From positions 62,001-126,000 of the forward strand of contig JAAXZN010000017.1 of NCBI GenBank assembly GCA_012719855.1: a stretch of 64,000 bases of DNA, in the 5' to 3' direction. The notes beneath the pieces were generated by a model. The model ran no database searches and had not been told where the DNA came from. It saw only the letters and a list, made by a program, of their open reading frames with translations. This stretch comes from Serratia liquefaciens. GTDB taxonomy: Bacteria; Pseudomonadota; Gammaproteobacteria; Enterobacterales; Enterobacteriaceae. Positions 47,168-57,868 of this stretch are shown in pieces (the first letter of the stretch is position 1; every line of letters starts with the position of its first letter). Both the position numbers and the translations under genes were made by a program.

Positions 47168-47923
47168 TCACACCAGCTGTACTTCAACACCTTGCAAGCG
47201 CAGCTGCTCTACGATAGCTGGAGATGCGTCACGGCCGGTTATCACCATGTCGATTTGCTCGGTGCGACTGAACAGCATGCCTGCGCGCTGACCAATTTTG
47301 CTGCTATCGACCAGCACCACCAGTTTACCGACATAGTTCAGCATCTTCTGCTCGGCCATGGCGGTCAGCATATCGGTTTTGTACAAGCCATCGGCGGTCA
47401 GGCCGATGCCGCTGGTGAACATCCAGTGGCCGGCATACAGAGAAGCGTCGCCGTCCTGCGGTGCCAGGGTGATGGACTGAGTTTTATTGTACTGGCCACC
47501 CATGATCACCACGCTGTCGTGCTCTTGCTCAATCAAGTAGTTGGCCAACGGCAGGTAGTTGGTGATCACCTGCACGTCTTTGCCGCACATCTCACGCCCC
47601 AGCAGAAAAGCGGTCGAGCCACAGTTAATCACTACGCTTTCGCCCGGCTGGCACAGTTGCGCTGCCGCTTTGGCAATACGCATTTTCTCGTCCAAATGCT
47701 GGGCCTGGTGGATATTGAGTGGCGTCCATGCTGCGCGAGGGGTGCTGGTGGCTTCTGCCCCATTGCGAACCTTACGCAGTTTACCGATCTCATTCAGTTT
47801 GTTGATATCGCGGCGCGCGGTGGCGGGGGATATTTCAAACGCGGTTATCACGTCCGCTACGGAGATCTGCCCCTTATGCTGTAAGAGATCGAGAAGGGCA
47901 TTATGGCGTTGGGACTCAGTCAT
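47168..47923 (-). CDS. ulaR: L-ascorbate regulon repressor, DeoR family
   Basis: A 251-residue DeoR-family protein with the length of E. coli UlaR and strong similarity ([28 protein letters not shown]-type helix-turn-helix region, [47 protein letters not shown]). UlaR represses ulaG and ulaABCDEF; L-ascorbate 6-phosphate releases it. It lies 119 bp downstream of ulaG in the same direction, so it may be transcribed from both an own promoter and the ulaG message. Confidence 0.96.
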   Translation of the reverse strand: MTESQRHNALLDLLQHKGQISVADVITAFEISPATARRDINKLNEIGKLRKVRNGAEATSTPRAAWTPLNIHQAQHLDEKMRIAKAAAQLCQPGESVVINCGSTAFLLGREMCGKDVQVITNYLPLANYLIEQEHDSVVIMGGQYNKTQSITLAPQDGDASLYAGHWMFTSGIGLTADGLYKTDMLTAMAEQKMLNYVGKLVVLVDSSKIGQRAGMLFSRTEQIDMVITGRDASPAIVEQLRLQGVEVQLV

Positions 47924-48042
47924 GCAGGCTCCATCAGGGAGTGGGGACAGTTTTTTTGATTATATGCGCAGCTTCTGACGATTTGAATCATTGCTGTTCA
48001 AAAGTGCGCATAGGTATGACATCAAAATGCCCCATAGCCTGG

Positions 48043-49107
48043 TTACAGGAAGGATTTGAATGGCAAATCGGGTTCAAGGGTAAAGCAGTCGTCAAAACCG
48101 CGTGGGTAGTGGTACTCCAGATTATCTTTATCCAGCGGCCAGGTAAATTTGCCGCCAACCTGCCAGATAAAAGGCTTGAAGCCGTATTGGAGCCGATCCT
48201 TTTTCATTTCCCAAAGCATGCGGATTTCCTGCGGATCCGCCTGGAAATTTGACCATATGTCGTGATGGAACGGGATCACCAGTTTGGCATTCAATGATTC
48301 CGCCATGCGCAGAATGTCGGCGCTGGTCATTTTGTCGGTGACGCCACGGGGGTTCTCGCCATAGGAACCCAACGCCACGTCGATTTGATGATCATTGCCG
48401 TGTTTGGCGTAGTAGTTGGAATAGTGCGAGTCACCGCTGTGGTACAAGTTGCCGCCCGGTGTTTTGAACAGGTAATTTACCGCTCGCTCGTTCATGCCGT
48501 CCGGCAGCACGCCGGCGGCTTTTTGTTCCACCGGCAGCGTGATCAAGGCCGTGCGGTCAAAAGCATCCAGCGCGTGAATTTCCACATCCTTGATTTTGAT
48601 CACGTCCCCCGGTTTTACCGTGATGCAGCGTTCGCGTGGCACTCCCCAGCCGATCCAGATGTCCACGCAGCTTTGTGGCCCGATAAAAGGCACCGAAGCC
48701 GCGCAGTTCTGCATCACTGCGGCGGCAACGTTAACGTCGATGTGATCGTTGTGATCGTGGGTGGCCAGGACGGCATCAATGTCCTTGATCGCAAAAGGAT
48801 CGAGCACAAAGGGGGTGGTGCGCAGGTTGGGTTGTAATTTTTTTACCCCGGCCATGCGTTGCATCTGGTGGCCGTTCTTCATCAGTGGGTTGCTGTGGCT
48901 TTGTTTGCCGGTACCGCACCAGAAATCAACGCACAGGTTTGCGCTTCCCTCCGACTTCAGCCAGATGCCGGTGCATCCCAGCCACCACATGGCGAACGTG
49001 CCTGGCGCGACCTGCTCGCGTTCAATTTCTTCATTCAGCCAGGTTCCCCATTCAGGGAAGGTGTTCAGTATCCAGGATTCGCGCGTAATCGTTGCGACTT
49101 TGCTCAT
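48043..49107 (-). CDS. ulaG: L-ascorbate-6-phosphate lactonase
   Basis: A 354-residue metallo-beta-lactamase-fold enzyme, same length as E. coli UlaG. The metal motif HDHNDH (His117, His119, Asp121, His122) is in [11 protein letters not shown], with [14 protein letters not shown] before it and [11 protein letters not shown] after. It hydrolyses L-ascorbate 6-phosphate to 3-keto-L-gulonate 6-phosphate, the first intracellular step after PTS import. It diverges from ulaA across a shared 405-bp regulatory gap. Confidence 0.97.
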   Translation of the reverse strand: MSKVATITRESWILNTFPEWGTWLNEEIEREQVAPGTFAMWWLGCTGIWLKSEGSANLCVDFWCGTGKQSHSNPLMKNGHQMQRMAGVKKLQPNLRTTPFVLDPFAIKDIDAVLATHDHNDHIDVNVAAAVMQNCAASVPFIGPQSCVDIWIGWGVPRERCITVKPGDVIKIKDVEIHALDAFDRTALITLPVEQKAAGVLPDGMNERAVNYLFKTPGGNLYHSGDSHYSNYYAKHGNDHQIDVALGSYGENPRGVTDKMTSADILRMAESLNAKLVIPFHHDIWSNFQADPQEIRMLWEMKKDRLQYGFKPFIWQVGGKFTWPLDKDNLEYHYPRGFDDCFTLEPDLPFKSFL

Positions 49108-49512
49108 GGTTAATCCCTCATCATTTACGGTTCAGTGATTTAAATAATCACATATAATCATTTAAAGATTAAGTATGATCGATTTTGACTGAATCTAGCA
49201 CCGTTTTTTTAAGCTGGCAATGCAGTAAAGCGTTTGGCTTGCTAGCGGGTCAGCTACAGGTCATGGATGGAAAATGAGTAAAAGGTAATTTAATTCAATG
49301 GGTAATCGGTTGGGTGAATCTTAGGGTATTGAATCAACATAGAATTGTTTTATATCTTGCGAGGTTGTTCACAAATAATCATTTATAATCTTTTTGTGAT
49401 TCTTGGTGATTGGTATGGTGAGGCTGTTCCTGCGTGACTGCGACGCCTGGCGTTGGTGCTGGTAGCGTCCGCCAATGCGCAACAAGCATGCAAACGCTAC
49501 CAGGAGAGCCAG
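49108..49512. promoter_or_regulatory. ulaG-ulaA divergent regulatory region with paired UlaR-like repeats
   Basis: Two 28-bp direct repeats occur, one near each promoter: 49143-49170 and 49374-49401. Both read AATAATCA, then two A/T-biased bases and TATAATC, then seven mostly A/T bases and GATT, with the same internal spacing. They are 231 bp apart. In E. coli UlaR binds several sites in this intergenic region and loops DNA, so these repeats are the best candidates for UlaR operators. No gene is seen in the gap. Confidence 0.65.
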
Positions 49513-50910
49513 ATGGATACCCTTTACACCATTTTCACCGTTTTTTTTAATCAGGTGATGACGAACGCCCCCTTGTTGCTGGGGCTGGTCACGCTGCTTG
49601 GCTATGTCTTGCTGCGCAAAAGCGCGGCCGTGATCATCAAAGGCACCATTAAGACGATTATCGGCTTTATGTTGCTGCAAGCCGGTTCCGGTATTTTGAC
49701 CAGCACCTTCAAACCGGTGGTGGCGAAGTTATCGGAGGTGTACGGCATCAACGGGGCTATTTCTGATACCTACGCCTCAATGATGGCCACCATTGAGCGT
49801 ATGGGTGACGCCTACAGCTGGGTCGGATATGCAGTGCTGCTGGCGCTGGCGCTCAATACCCTCTACGTACTGCTGCGGCGCATTACCGGCATCCGCACCA
49901 TCATGCTCACCGGCCATATCATGTTCCAACAGGTTGGGTTGTTAGCCGTATTTTTCTACATCCTGGGCTACGGGATGTGGACTACCGTATTGTGCAGTGC
50001 GCTGCTGGCCTCGCTGTATTGGGGGATAACCTCCAACATGATGTTCAAGCCGACGCAGGCAGTAACCGAAAACAGTGGTTTTTCTATTGGCCACCAGCAG
50101 CAGTTCGCCTCATGGGTGGCTTATAAGATCGCCCCTTATCTGGGCAAGAAAGAAGACAGCGTGGAAGCATTGAAACTGCCGGGCTGGTTGAATATTTTCC
50201 ACGACAATATCGTTTCCACCGCCATCGTCATGACGCTGTTTTTCGGCATCATTCTCTGCTCATTTGGCCTGGACACGCTGCAGATCATGGCCGGGAAAAC
50301 GCACTGGACGATTTACATTCTGCAAACCGGGCTGATGTTTGCGGTGGCGATTTTCATCATTGTGCAGGGCGTGCGCATGTTTGTGGCCGAGCTGACGGAA
50401 GCCTTCAATGGCATTTCTCAGCGGCTGATCCCCGGCGCGGTGCTGGCGATTGACTGCGCCGCCATCTATAGCTTTGCACCGAATGCCGTGGTCTGGGGCT
50501 TTATGTGGGGCACCATTGGCCAGTTGATTGCGGTGGCAGTGCTGCTGGCACTCGGCTCTTCCATCATGATCATTCCCGGTTTTATTCCGATGTTTTTCTC
50601 TAACGCCACTATCGGCGTGTTTGCCAATCATTTCGGCGGCTGGCGTGCTGCCATGAAGATATGCCTGGTGATGGGCATGATCGAGATCTTCGGCTGCGTC
50701 TGGGCCGTCAAGCTGACCGGGCTGAGCGCCTGGATGGGCATGGCGGACTGGTCGATTCTGGCACCGCCATTGATGCAGGGCCTGAGCCTGGGCCTGTGGT
50801 TTATGGGGGTGGTGATTGTGATTGCACTGCTTTACATGTTCTTCGCCGGGCGCACCCTGCGCGCGGAAGAAGATGCGGAAAAACAGCTGGCTGAAACGGC
50901 CTCACAGTAA
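49513..50910 (+). CDS. ulaA: Ascorbate-specific PTS enzyme IIC
   Basis: A 465-residue membrane permease identical in length to E. coli UlaA. It has many hydrophobic segments ([44 protein letters not shown]) and the conserved TGHIMFQQ stretch. UlaA takes up L-ascorbate and, with UlaB and UlaC, phosphorylates it during transport. The ATG at 49513 ([12 protein letters not shown]) follows CAGGAGAGCC; an upstream extension lacks support. First gene of ulaABCDEF. Confidence 0.96.
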   Translation: MDTLYTIFTVFFNQVMTNAPLLLGLVTLLGYVLLRKSAAVIIKGTIKTIIGFMLLQAGSGILTSTFKPVVAKLSEVYGINGAISDTYASMMATIERMGDAYSWVGYAVLLALALNTLYVLLRRITGIRTIMLTGHIMFQQVGLLAVFFYILGYGMWTTVLCSALLASLYWGITSNMMFKPTQAVTENSGFSIGHQQQFASWVAYKIAPYLGKKEDSVEALKLPGWLNIFHDNIVSTAIVMTLFFGIILCSFGLDTLQIMAGKTHWTIYILQTGLMFAVAIFIIVQGVRMFVAELTEAFNGISQRLIPGAVLAIDCAAIYSFAPNAVVWGFMWGTIGQLIAVAVLLALGSSIMIIPGFIPMFFSNATIGVFANHFGGWRAAMKICLVMGMIEIFGCVWAVKLTGLSAWMGMADWSILAPPLMQGLSLGLWFMGVVIVIALLYMFFAGRTLRAEEDAEKQLAETASQ

Positions 50911-50922
50911 CGGGAGAGCACC

Positions 50923-51231
50923 ATGACAGTACGAATTTTGGCGGTATGCGGCTGCGGGCAAGGCAGCTCGATGATCATGAAAATGAAAGTCGGTCAATTC
51001 CTTACCCAGCAGGGCGTTAATCATACGGTGAACAGCTGTGCGGTCGGGGAGTACAAATCCGAACTGGGCAGCGCGGACATTATCGTCGCGTCGACTCATG
51101 TGGCGGATGAGATTGTCGTCAGTGGCAACAAGTATGTGGTCGGTGTGCGCAATATGCTTTCTGCGACCGACTTTGGGCCCAAGTTGATGGAAGTGATTGG
51201 GGCGCATTTCCCCAACGACCTGAGCCAGTGA
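50923..51231 (+). CDS. ulaB: Ascorbate-specific PTS enzyme IIB
   Basis: A 102-residue IIB protein (E. coli UlaB 101). The phosphorylated residue is Cys9 in [11 protein letters not shown], at the start of the P-loop-like turn. Here Cys11 replaces the Asn found in E. coli (NGQGSS). It accepts phosphate from UlaC and passes it to ascorbate via UlaA. It lies 12 bp after ulaA with GGGAGAG before the ATG. Confidence 0.95.
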   Translation: MTVRILAVCGCGQGSSMIMKMKVGQFLTQQGVNHTVNSCAVGEYKSELGSADIIVASTHVADEIVVSGNKYVVGVRNMLSATDFGPKLMEVIGAHFPNDLSQ

Positions 51232-51241
51232 GGGAACGGCC

Positions 51242-51715
51242 ATGAAACTGAGTGACTCACTGGCACAGAACAAGTCAGTCCTTCTGCAGGCGGAAGCCAC
51301 CGATTGGCAGCAGGCGGTGAAATTGGGCGTTGATCTGCTGGTCGCCGCCGGGGTGGTAGAACCCCGCTATTTCAACGCCATCCTGGCCGGCGTTGAACGA
51401 CACGGCCCTTATTTTGTATTGGCACCGGGGCTGGCGATGCCGCACGGTCGCCCGGAAGAAGGGGTGCTGAAAACCGGTTTTGCTTTGGTCACGTTGAAAA
51501 CGCCAGTGTGTTTTGGCGATGAGGATAACGACCCGATCGATATCTTAATCACCCTGGCCGCAGTGGACAGCCGTACGCATCAGGAAGTTGGCATTCTGCA
51601 GGTGGTGAACCTGTTTGAAGACGAAGCCAATTTTGAACGCTTGCGCGCCTGCCGCTCGGTGGCTGAGGTGCTGGATTTAATCAATCAAACGTCCGCGGCT
51701 GCGGCAACGCATTAA
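51242..51715 (+). CDS. ulaC: Ascorbate-specific PTS enzyme IIA
   Basis: A 157-residue IIA protein of the mannitol/fructose type (E. coli UlaC 154). The phosphorylated His68 lies in [11 protein letters not shown]. It takes phosphate from HPr and passes it to UlaB. It lies 10 bp after ulaB, ribosome site GAGGGAACGG, and is followed 10 bp later by the ulaD ribosome site. Confidence 0.95.
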   Translation: MKLSDSLAQNKSVLLQAEATDWQQAVKLGVDLLVAAGVVEPRYFNAILAGVERHGPYFVLAPGLAMPHGRPEEGVLKTGFALVTLKTPVCFGDEDNDPIDILITLAAVDSRTHQEVGILQVVNLFEDEANFERLRACRSVAEVLDLINQTSAAAATH

Positions 51716-51728
51716 CCAGGAGAGCATG

Positions 51729-52385
51729 ATGACCCAACATTTACCTATGCTGCAGGTGGCGCTGGATAACCAGTCAATGGACGATGCCTATCGTACGACA
51801 CGCCTGATCGCCGACGAAGTCGACATCATCGAAGTGGGCACCATTTTGTGCGTGGCTGAAGGGGTGCGTGCCGTGCGTGACCTGAAAGCCTTGTACCCGG
51901 ATCGCATCGTATTGGCGGACGCTAAAATTGCCGATGCGGGTCAGATCCTGGCGCGCATGTGTTTTGAGGCGCATGCAGACTGGATCACCGTGATTTGTTG
52001 CGCCGATATCAATACCACCAAAGGTGCGCTGGCCGTGGCGAAAGAGTTCGATGGCGACGTGCAGATCGAACTGACCGGCTTTTGGACCTGGGAACAAGCG
52101 GTGGAGTGGCGTCAGGCGGGCGTGCAGCAGGTGGTTTATCACCGTAGCCGCGATGCACAGGCTGCCGGTGTGGCCTGGAGCGATGAAGATATCGCCGCTA
52201 TTCGGCGTCTTGCCGATATGGGCTTCAAGGTGACCGTCACCGGTGGGCTGGCGTTGGGCGATTTGCCGCTGTTCCAGGGCATTCCCATTCATGTGTTCAT
52301 CGCCGGGCGCAGCATTCGCGATGCTGCGGATCCGGTGGCAGCGGCACGTGAGTTCAAGCGCACTATTGCTCAACTGTGGGGGTAA
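51729..52385 (+). CDS. ulaD: 3-keto-L-gulonate-6-phosphate decarboxylase
   Basis: A 218-residue orotidine-phosphate-decarboxylase-fold enzyme (E. coli UlaD 216). LQVALDNQ, the metal/Schiff-free catalytic stretch [12 protein letters not shown], and [13 protein letters not shown] are conserved. It decarboxylates 3-keto-L-gulonate 6-phosphate to L-xylulose 5-phosphate. Two adjacent ATG codons exist (51726, 51729); the second has the better spacing from AGGAGAG. It ends 3 bp before ulaE. Confidence 0.95.
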   Translation: MTQHLPMLQVALDNQSMDDAYRTTRLIADEVDIIEVGTILCVAEGVRAVRDLKALYPDRIVLADAKIADAGQILARMCFEAHADWITVICCADINTTKGALAVAKEFDGDVQIELTGFWTWEQAVEWRQAGVQQVVYHRSRDAQAAGVAWSDEDIAAIRRLADMGFKVTVTGGLALGDLPLFQGIPIHVFIAGRSIRDAADPVAAAREFKRTIAQLWG

Positions 52386-52388
52386 ATT

Positions 52389-53249
52389 ATGGCTATGTTG
52401 CAAAAGGCCGTCCCTTTGGGCATCTACGAAAAGGCACTGCCGGCGGGAGAAGACTGGCTGACGCGTCTGCAACTGGCGGGTGAACTGGGATTTGATTTCG
52501 TAGAGATGTCGATAGATGAGAGCGACAGCCGTCAGGCACGGCTGGACTGGAGCCGCGAGCAGCGCCTGGCGCTGGTTCAAGCCGTTGCGACCAGCGGCGT
52601 ACGGGTGCCTTCACTGTGCCTGAGCGCTCACCGCCGGTTTCCATTAGGCAGCGAGGATGATGGGGTGCGCAACCAGGGGCTGCTGATTATGCAAAAAGCC
52701 ATCCGGCTGGCGCAGGATCTCGGTATCCGGGTGATTCAATTGGCGGGTTATGACGTTTACTACCAGCAGGCCAATGACAACACGCGCGAGAGGTTCCGCG
52801 ACGGTTTGAAACAGGCGGTGGAGATGGCAAGCCGTGCCCAGGTGACGCTGGCGATGGAAATTATGGATTACCCGTTGATGAACTCGATCAGCAAGGCGCT
52901 GGGCTATGCCCATTACCTGAATAACCCGTGGTTTCAGTTATATCCGGATATTGGCAACCTGTCGGCCTGGGACAACGACGTGCAGATGGAACTGGTGGCC
53001 GGACGCGGGCATATCGTGGCGGTACATGTAAAAGATACCCGTCCGGGCGAGTTTAAAAACGTGGCCTTTGGCGAGGGGGTGGTCGATTTTGAACGCTGTT
53101 TCAGTACCTTGTTGCACAGCGGCTATCGCGGTCCCTATCTGATTGAGATGTGGAGCGAAACTGCGAGCGATCCGCTACATGAAGTGAGGGCGGCGAAAGC
53201 CTGGGTGACGGAGCGCATGGCAAGAGCCGGGCTGGCGATAGGAGCTTAG
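52389..53249 (+). CDS. ulaE: L-xylulose-5-phosphate 3-epimerase
   Basis: A 286-residue TIM-barrel epimerase (E. coli UlaE 284), strongly conserved: [80 protein letters not shown]. It converts L-xylulose 5-phosphate to L-ribulose 5-phosphate. Start at ATG 52389; an ATG two codons on (52395) is possible. It is spaced 3 bp from ulaD and 1 bp from ulaF. Confidence 0.96.
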   Translation: MAMLQKAVPLGIYEKALPAGEDWLTRLQLAGELGFDFVEMSIDESDSRQARLDWSREQRLALVQAVATSGVRVPSLCLSAHRRFPLGSEDDGVRNQGLLIMQKAIRLAQDLGIRVIQLAGYDVYYQQANDNTRERFRDGLKQAVEMASRAQVTLAMEIMDYPLMNSISKALGYAHYLNNPWFQLYPDIGNLSAWDNDVQMELVAGRGHIVAVHVKDTRPGEFKNVAFGEGVVDFERCFSTLLHSGYRGPYLIEMWSETASDPLHEVRAAKAWVTERMARAGLAIGA

Positions 53250-53250
53250 T

Positions 53251-53940
53251 ATGCTGGAACAACTGAAACAGCGGGTCTATGCCGCGAATATGGCCCTGCC
53301 TGCGCATGGGCTGGTGACTTATACCTGGGGCAACGTCAGCGGCATCGATCGTGAACGGGGGTGGGTGGTGATCAAACCCAGCGGCGTGCCTTATGAAAGT
53401 ATGCAGCCTGAGGATATGGTGGTGGTGAATATGCAGGGAGAGGTGGTGGAGGGACATTTACGGCCTTCTTCCGATACCCCTACGCATTTGGCATTGTATC
53501 GGGAGTATGCGCAAATTGGCGGTATCGCGCATACCCACTCTACCCATGCCACCGCCTGGGCGCAGGCCGGTAAATCGATACCGGTGCTTGGCACTACCCA
53601 TGCCGATTATTTTGCCGGGGATATAGCCTGCACGCGTGCCCTGACGGCGGAAGAGGTTGCCGGCGAATACGAGTTGAATACCGGGCGGGTGATCATCGAA
53701 ACCTTGGGGGGCCATCAGCCGTTGTACACACCGGGCATTATCGTGTTTCAGCACGGCCCTTTCAGTTGGGGTAGCACGCCGGATGAGGCGGTGCATAATG
53801 CGGTGGTGCTGGAGGAGGTGGCGAAAATGGCCTGGATCAGCTGCGGTATTAACCCCCAGCTGCGACGTATTGATGACCATCTGCTGGAAAAGCACTTCAA
53901 TCGTAAACACGGCGCTGCTGCTTATTACGGGCAGGGGTAA
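53251..53940 (+). CDS. ulaF: L-ribulose-5-phosphate 4-epimerase
   Basis: A 229-residue class II aldolase-like epimerase (E. coli UlaF 228). The zinc-binding HTH pair (His94, His96) is in [13 protein letters not shown], with the third His in [22 protein letters not shown] and GTTHADYF complete the site. It turns L-ribulose 5-phosphate into D-xylulose 5-phosphate for the pentose phosphate pathway. ATAGGAGC precedes the ATG. Last gene of ulaABCDEF. Confidence 0.96.
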   Translation: MLEQLKQRVYAANMALPAHGLVTYTWGNVSGIDRERGWVVIKPSGVPYESMQPEDMVVVNMQGEVVEGHLRPSSDTPTHLALYREYAQIGGIAHTHSTHATAWAQAGKSIPVLGTTHADYFAGDIACTRALTAEEVAGEYELNTGRVIIETLGGHQPLYTPGIIVFQHGPFSWGSTPDEAVHNAVVLEEVAKMAWISCGINPQLRRIDDHLLEKHFNRKHGAAAYYGQG

Positions 53941-54006
53941 AACCGATGAGGTTATCCCCGTTGGTGATTATCCTGGGGTGTTATGGCGGGCTTCAATCAA
54001 CGATCT

Positions 54007-54032
54007 CAGGAAAAGGGCGGCCCCTTTTCCTG
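54007..54032. terminator. Hairpin between ulaF and the GNAT gene
   Basis: CAGGAAAAGGG (54007-54017) pairs with CCCTTTTCCTG (54022-54032), an 11-bp stem with a CGGC loop, between converging genes. No strong T run follows in either direction, but the A/T tract within the stem could help termination. Confidence 0.6.
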
Positions 54033-54037
54033 ACTCA

Positions 54038-54586
54038 TTACGCGCCCGTTTCGACCGTCATCTTTTCGTAGCGATCGTTGAGCAGCTCTATCTCCGCCGT
54101 CACATTGAACCCTAGCTTTTGGTACAGGGCTTTCAGGTGGGGCTTTTTGGTATCGGCCAGAAGGCCGACTTTATTGAGCCCTTGCCGCCCGGCTTCCTCA
54201 ACGACACGGTTAATCAGAGATTTTGCTATCCCTCGTCCTCTGCACTCCGGCAGGACGGCCAGGGAATCGATATATATTTCATCGGGATCTGATTCATTTT
54301 CCATTTCAGCTCGATGCTCTGTTATGGCCGTGAACCCTGACTCGTCTTCCCCTTTGAAATAGAGGATACAGCCAAGGATTTTTTCCTGGTCCCGAGCCAC
54401 GAAGACATTTTTATAGCCAAAATACACATCATGGCGGCCGAAGTTCACTTCGTACTGAAAAAGGGCTTCGTTGATATCGTCTTTGCCAGACAGGGCCAAT
54501 ACCGCGTCTTTATCCGCCAGTGCGATAAGCCTTACGACCTCTCCCGCATCAGTTTTTTTAGCGTTGCCAATAATGACATCTTCCAT
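54038..54586 (-). CDS. GNAT-family N-acetyltransferase, unknown substrate
   Basis: A 182-residue GNAT protein. The acetyl-CoA-binding motif is clear: DEIYIDSLAVLPECRGRGIAKSLINRV (about 101-127), followed by VGLLADTKKPHLKALYQKLGFNV, the usual second half of the fold. I do not recognise the subfamily. It lies between ulaF and malT, where neither system needs it, and its codon use is a little less GC-rich than the neighbours, so acquisition is possible. ATG at 54586; weak ribosome site. Confidence 0.8.
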   Translation of the reverse strand: MEDVIIGNAKKTDAGEVVRLIALADKDAVLALSGKDDINEALFQYEVNFGRHDVYFGYKNVFVARDQEKILGCILYFKGEDESGFTAITEHRAEMENESDPDEIYIDSLAVLPECRGRGIAKSLINRVVEEAGRQGLNKVGLLADTKKPHLKALYQKLGFNVTAEIELLNDRYEKMTVETGA

Positions 54587-54611
54587 AATCGATTAGTCCT
54601 TTCTGTATTCG

Positions 54612-57326
54612 TCAGGCGCCGTACCCCATCATCTTCAGCAGTTGCTGCGCCTGCTGTACCGCTTCCTGGCGGTGGGCTACGCCCAACTTTTGGTACAGGT
54701 TGCGGATATGGGTTTTGATGGTGGTGGCTGCCACGTCCAGTTCGCCGGCGATTTGGTCGTTGCTGTAGCCGGAATAAATCAGCCCCAGTACCTGCCATTC
54801 GCGCTGCGTCAGCGGACTGGTGCGGATCAGTTCCGGTACCTGAGGGTGAGTTAGCAGCTTATCGACGAAGTTCTCGTCAAAATGCGCGAACTTATGCCGA
54901 TGATGCTGGTTGATATCGCGCAGAATACGTTGAGCGCGATGATTTTCCAACTCCGGCAGCGTATTAAGCTGAATCAATTGGCGCAGTTGCTGCGCCATCG
55001 CTTCGCCTTCAATGACGAAATGGCTGATAAATCCGGTGCGGCTGGCCAGTGAAAGCGCCTCCATCAGAACTTTTTGCGCGTCGCTTTTACGCTCCATCTG
55101 CCAGTAAAGCTGGTTGCTGAGCAACAGGTTACGGTTCAGATCGCTGACCAGGCGCAGGCGGCGGGCATTGTCGTTGAGCTCATCGAGCACCACTTCGGCC
55201 TCTTCATACTGGCCCAGCATGATCTGCACCCGGGCAATGTTGCGCCACTGGCCCTGCATAAAGTGGTTGTCCGCCATGCCGGGTTTTTCGGTCTGGCGCA
55301 GCCATTGGGCCGCGGCTGCGGTGTCGCCGGTCATCTGCCAGTGGATCACCCGCGGTTTGTCGGCATTGGTCAGCCAGTCGCGGTGGTATTGAGAGCCGTG
55401 CAGCAGGACTTCGCAACGTTGCATATGCGCATTGGCGTTATCCAGATCGCCACGCGCCAGCGAGCACTTGGCCAACATGGCAATGCACTGCAGCTGCTGT
55501 TGGGGCTGGTAGTTGGCCAGGATTTTCAGGCCTTCGCGGGCGGCGTCTTCCGCTTCGTCCAGCCGCGACCAGGACCACAGAATTTGTGAACGGATACGCA
55601 GCAAGAACTCGTGCATCGGCAGCTGTTCCAGATGCTGTTCGCGCACCAGCTCAAAAGCTTTGTCCTGCGTTTCGTAAGCGGCCTGCAGGAACCCCTGGGC
55701 AATCAGAATTTCGCTCTGCTGCAACAGCGCCCACAGCGCGTAGTGGTATGCCTGATGGCGTCGGGCCATCTGCTCGGTTTGCTGCATCATCGGCAGTGCG
55801 CGAGCCAGCTCGCCTTTGCAGTGATGGACTTCGCCGGTGACCGAGGTGGCGACGATGCGGCTGTAATAGCTGGAAAGCGGCAGGAATTTCAGCGCTTCGG
55901 TGGCCAGGCGTTCGGCCTCTTCCGGCTTCCCGGCGTTGATTGCCACCTGCGCGCGCAGGGCATCAAATTCGGCGTGCAGGGTGCGATCGACGTCAATTTT
56001 ATGCTCGCGCATCGCCTGTTCGGCACGCTCCAGCAAGGTGTTCACTTCGATATAGCGGTGCTGACTCTGCGCCAGCCAGGCCTGCAGCAGTGCAAGCTTG
56101 GGGTTTTGGATCAGCTTTTCGTAGGGAAGCGCGTTCAGACACTCTTCCAGCAGGGCCAGCTCACTGTGGTGGAACAGCGACCAGGCGTGCTGCAACAGAA
56201 TATCGCGTAGCATGCTGACGTCACTGGCCGCCAGCGCGTGGTGGATCGCCTCTGCGGGATACCCCAGCGCCAGCCAGCCTTCGGCGGCGGCCCGGTGCAG
56301 GCCCGGCAGCTCCAGCGCCAATTCCCATTGGCAACGCTGACGCAGGAAGGTGGCGAACAACGGGTGGAAACAGAACCACTCGCCGCTGTCGTCCATGCGG
56401 TGGATAAACAAGCCCTGACGCTCCAGCTCTTCCAGCCGTTGCTGGCCGTTGTCTTCGCCGGTCAGGCGGACGATCAGCGCATCGTTCATGGAACGCAGCA
56501 CCGAACAACGCAGCAGGAAGGCGCGAGCCTCGGCATCGACGTGATCCAACACTTCGTCCACCAGATAATCCGACAGGTGACTGGCATTAAGGCCCGCCAG
56601 GCGTTTGGCCGACTGCTGGGCGGAAGAGGTGGACTGACGGGCGGATAACGCAATGAGCTGCAGCGCGGTAGCCCAACCTTCGACCTCATCGCACAGCCGG
56701 CTGCTGTCATGCTGTTCCATGGGAGCCGTCAGGCGGCAGTCGAAGAACTGTTTGGCTTCTTGATGGGTAAACGCCAACTGCTGCGTGCCCATTTCCAAAA
56801 GTTGGTCACGCACGCGCAGGTTGGCAATGCCCAACGGCGGCAAGGTGCGGGACAGCAGGATCAGCGTCAGATTTTCCGGCTGGTGGCGCAGGAAAAAGCG
56901 CATGGCTTCATGAATCACGTCATTGGTGATCAGATGGTAGTCGTCTATCACCAGATACAGTGGCTGATGCCAGTCGGAAAGCTCGATAAACACCTGGGCG
57001 AACAGTGCCGACAGGCTGGCGTACTGATGCTTTTGACTCAGTGCTTCGCTTTTGACGCAGTGGCCGCCGCTGGCGTGCTGCAAGGCGGCGATCAGGTAGC
57101 TGGCGAAGCGCTCGGGCTGGTTGTCGCTTTCATCCAGCGAATACCAGCCTAAATCTGATTTGCCGGCCGCCCACTGAGCGACCAGCGTCGTTTTCCCGTA
57201 TCCCGCAGGGCAATTGACCAATGTCAGACGATAGTTGGCCGTGCTGGCTAATTTGGCCAGCAGGCGATCGCGGATCACGGTATTTTGCAGCCGTACCGGA
57301 CGGCTCAGTTTTGATGGGATTAGCAT
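54612..57326 (-). CDS. malT: Maltose regulon activator, LuxR-type STAND ATPase
   Basis: A 904-residue activator (E. coli MalT 901). The N-terminal NOD ATPase has Walker A PAGYGKTT at 40-47 and [11 protein letters not shown] as Walker B; the winged-helix and TPR-like repeats bind maltotriose; the C-terminal LuxR helix-turn-helix spans about 835-895 ([40 protein letters not shown]). Bound to ATP and maltotriose it activates malPQ and other mal operons. It diverges from malP, as in E. coli. Confidence 0.97.
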   Translation of the reverse strand: MLIPSKLSRPVRLQNTVIRDRLLAKLASTANYRLTLVNCPAGYGKTTLVAQWAAGKSDLGWYSLDESDNQPERFASYLIAALQHASGGHCVKSEALSQKHQYASLSALFAQVFIELSDWHQPLYLVIDDYHLITNDVIHEAMRFFLRHQPENLTLILLSRTLPPLGIANLRVRDQLLEMGTQQLAFTHQEAKQFFDCRLTAPMEQHDSSRLCDEVEGWATALQLIALSARQSTSSAQQSAKRLAGLNASHLSDYLVDEVLDHVDAEARAFLLRCSVLRSMNDALIVRLTGEDNGQQRLEELERQGLFIHRMDDSGEWFCFHPLFATFLRQRCQWELALELPGLHRAAAEGWLALGYPAEAIHHALAASDVSMLRDILLQHAWSLFHHSELALLEECLNALPYEKLIQNPKLALLQAWLAQSQHRYIEVNTLLERAEQAMREHKIDVDRTLHAEFDALRAQVAINAGKPEEAERLATEALKFLPLSSYYSRIVATSVTGEVHHCKGELARALPMMQQTEQMARRHQAYHYALWALLQQSEILIAQGFLQAAYETQDKAFELVREQHLEQLPMHEFLLRIRSQILWSWSRLDEAEDAAREGLKILANYQPQQQLQCIAMLAKCSLARGDLDNANAHMQRCEVLLHGSQYHRDWLTNADKPRVIHWQMTGDTAAAAQWLRQTEKPGMADNHFMQGQWRNIARVQIMLGQYEEAEVVLDELNDNARRLRLVSDLNRNLLLSNQLYWQMERKSDAQKVLMEALSLASRTGFISHFVIEGEAMAQQLRQLIQLNTLPELENHRAQRILRDINQHHRHKFAHFDENFVDKLLTHPQVPELIRTSPLTQREWQVLGLIYSGYSNDQIAGELDVAATTIKTHIRNLYQKLGVAHRQEAVQQAQQLLKMMGYGA

Positions 57327-57868
57327 AGTATTCCAGAGTGAAAATCGCGGTTTCCGTAGCCGTTGGCCTGCCCGTTGACGTTCATTGCATCGCGACGCCT
57401 GCCGGGATCGGAGTGGGGTTAATTATTTTATGGCTCGTAATTAATCCCCCTCCTAACTTCTGACAACGTTAAACGTATTGCAACAAGGTTCCGCATCGGC
57501 TTGGAGTTATATTGCTATTGATCACACTTTTTTACGTTTACAGCTAAAGCCCTGTGGAAGCGTGGTGTTTTAGCGCGCCTACGTGACGCAGGTACAGGAA
57601 AGCATTTATGGGCGCGCAGGCGACTGTAGCCTCTGCAATAACTGTGCTAACGTCATTGAACAAGTTTTCACCTTGTTCTCAGTGCTCACTGCGTCCGTCG
57701 GTGGGCTTTTTTGCATGATGCAAGGGAGTCAAAAAGTGCCTGAGATCACAATTTTAGCTACGCCCCAATCCTCCTCCCCAGCTAATCCCCAGGCGGGATG
57801 ATGCCTTCACTCTTTCTCCCCGGCACGATAACGCTAATTTGACCCACTTACTGGATAGAGAGTTTTTT
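57327..57868. promoter_or_regulatory. malT-malP divergent regulatory region with MalT boxes
   Basis: The 542-bp gap contains a perfect MalT box on the minus strand, GGGGAGGAGG (complement of 57770-57779), and next to it GGGGATTAGC on the same strand (complement of 57781-57790) and GGGATGATG on the plus strand near 57794. These lie about 80-100 bp before malP. TTTTTACGTT and a run ATTGATCACACTT near 57515-57530 may be promoter or CRP elements, but the match is poor. No gene is seen. Confidence 0.65.

Noticed and set aside
57583-57801. 72-codon plus-strand reading frame between malT and malP
   Set aside because: It overlaps the MalT boxes, has no ribosome site, and resembles no known protein; the region is regulatory.
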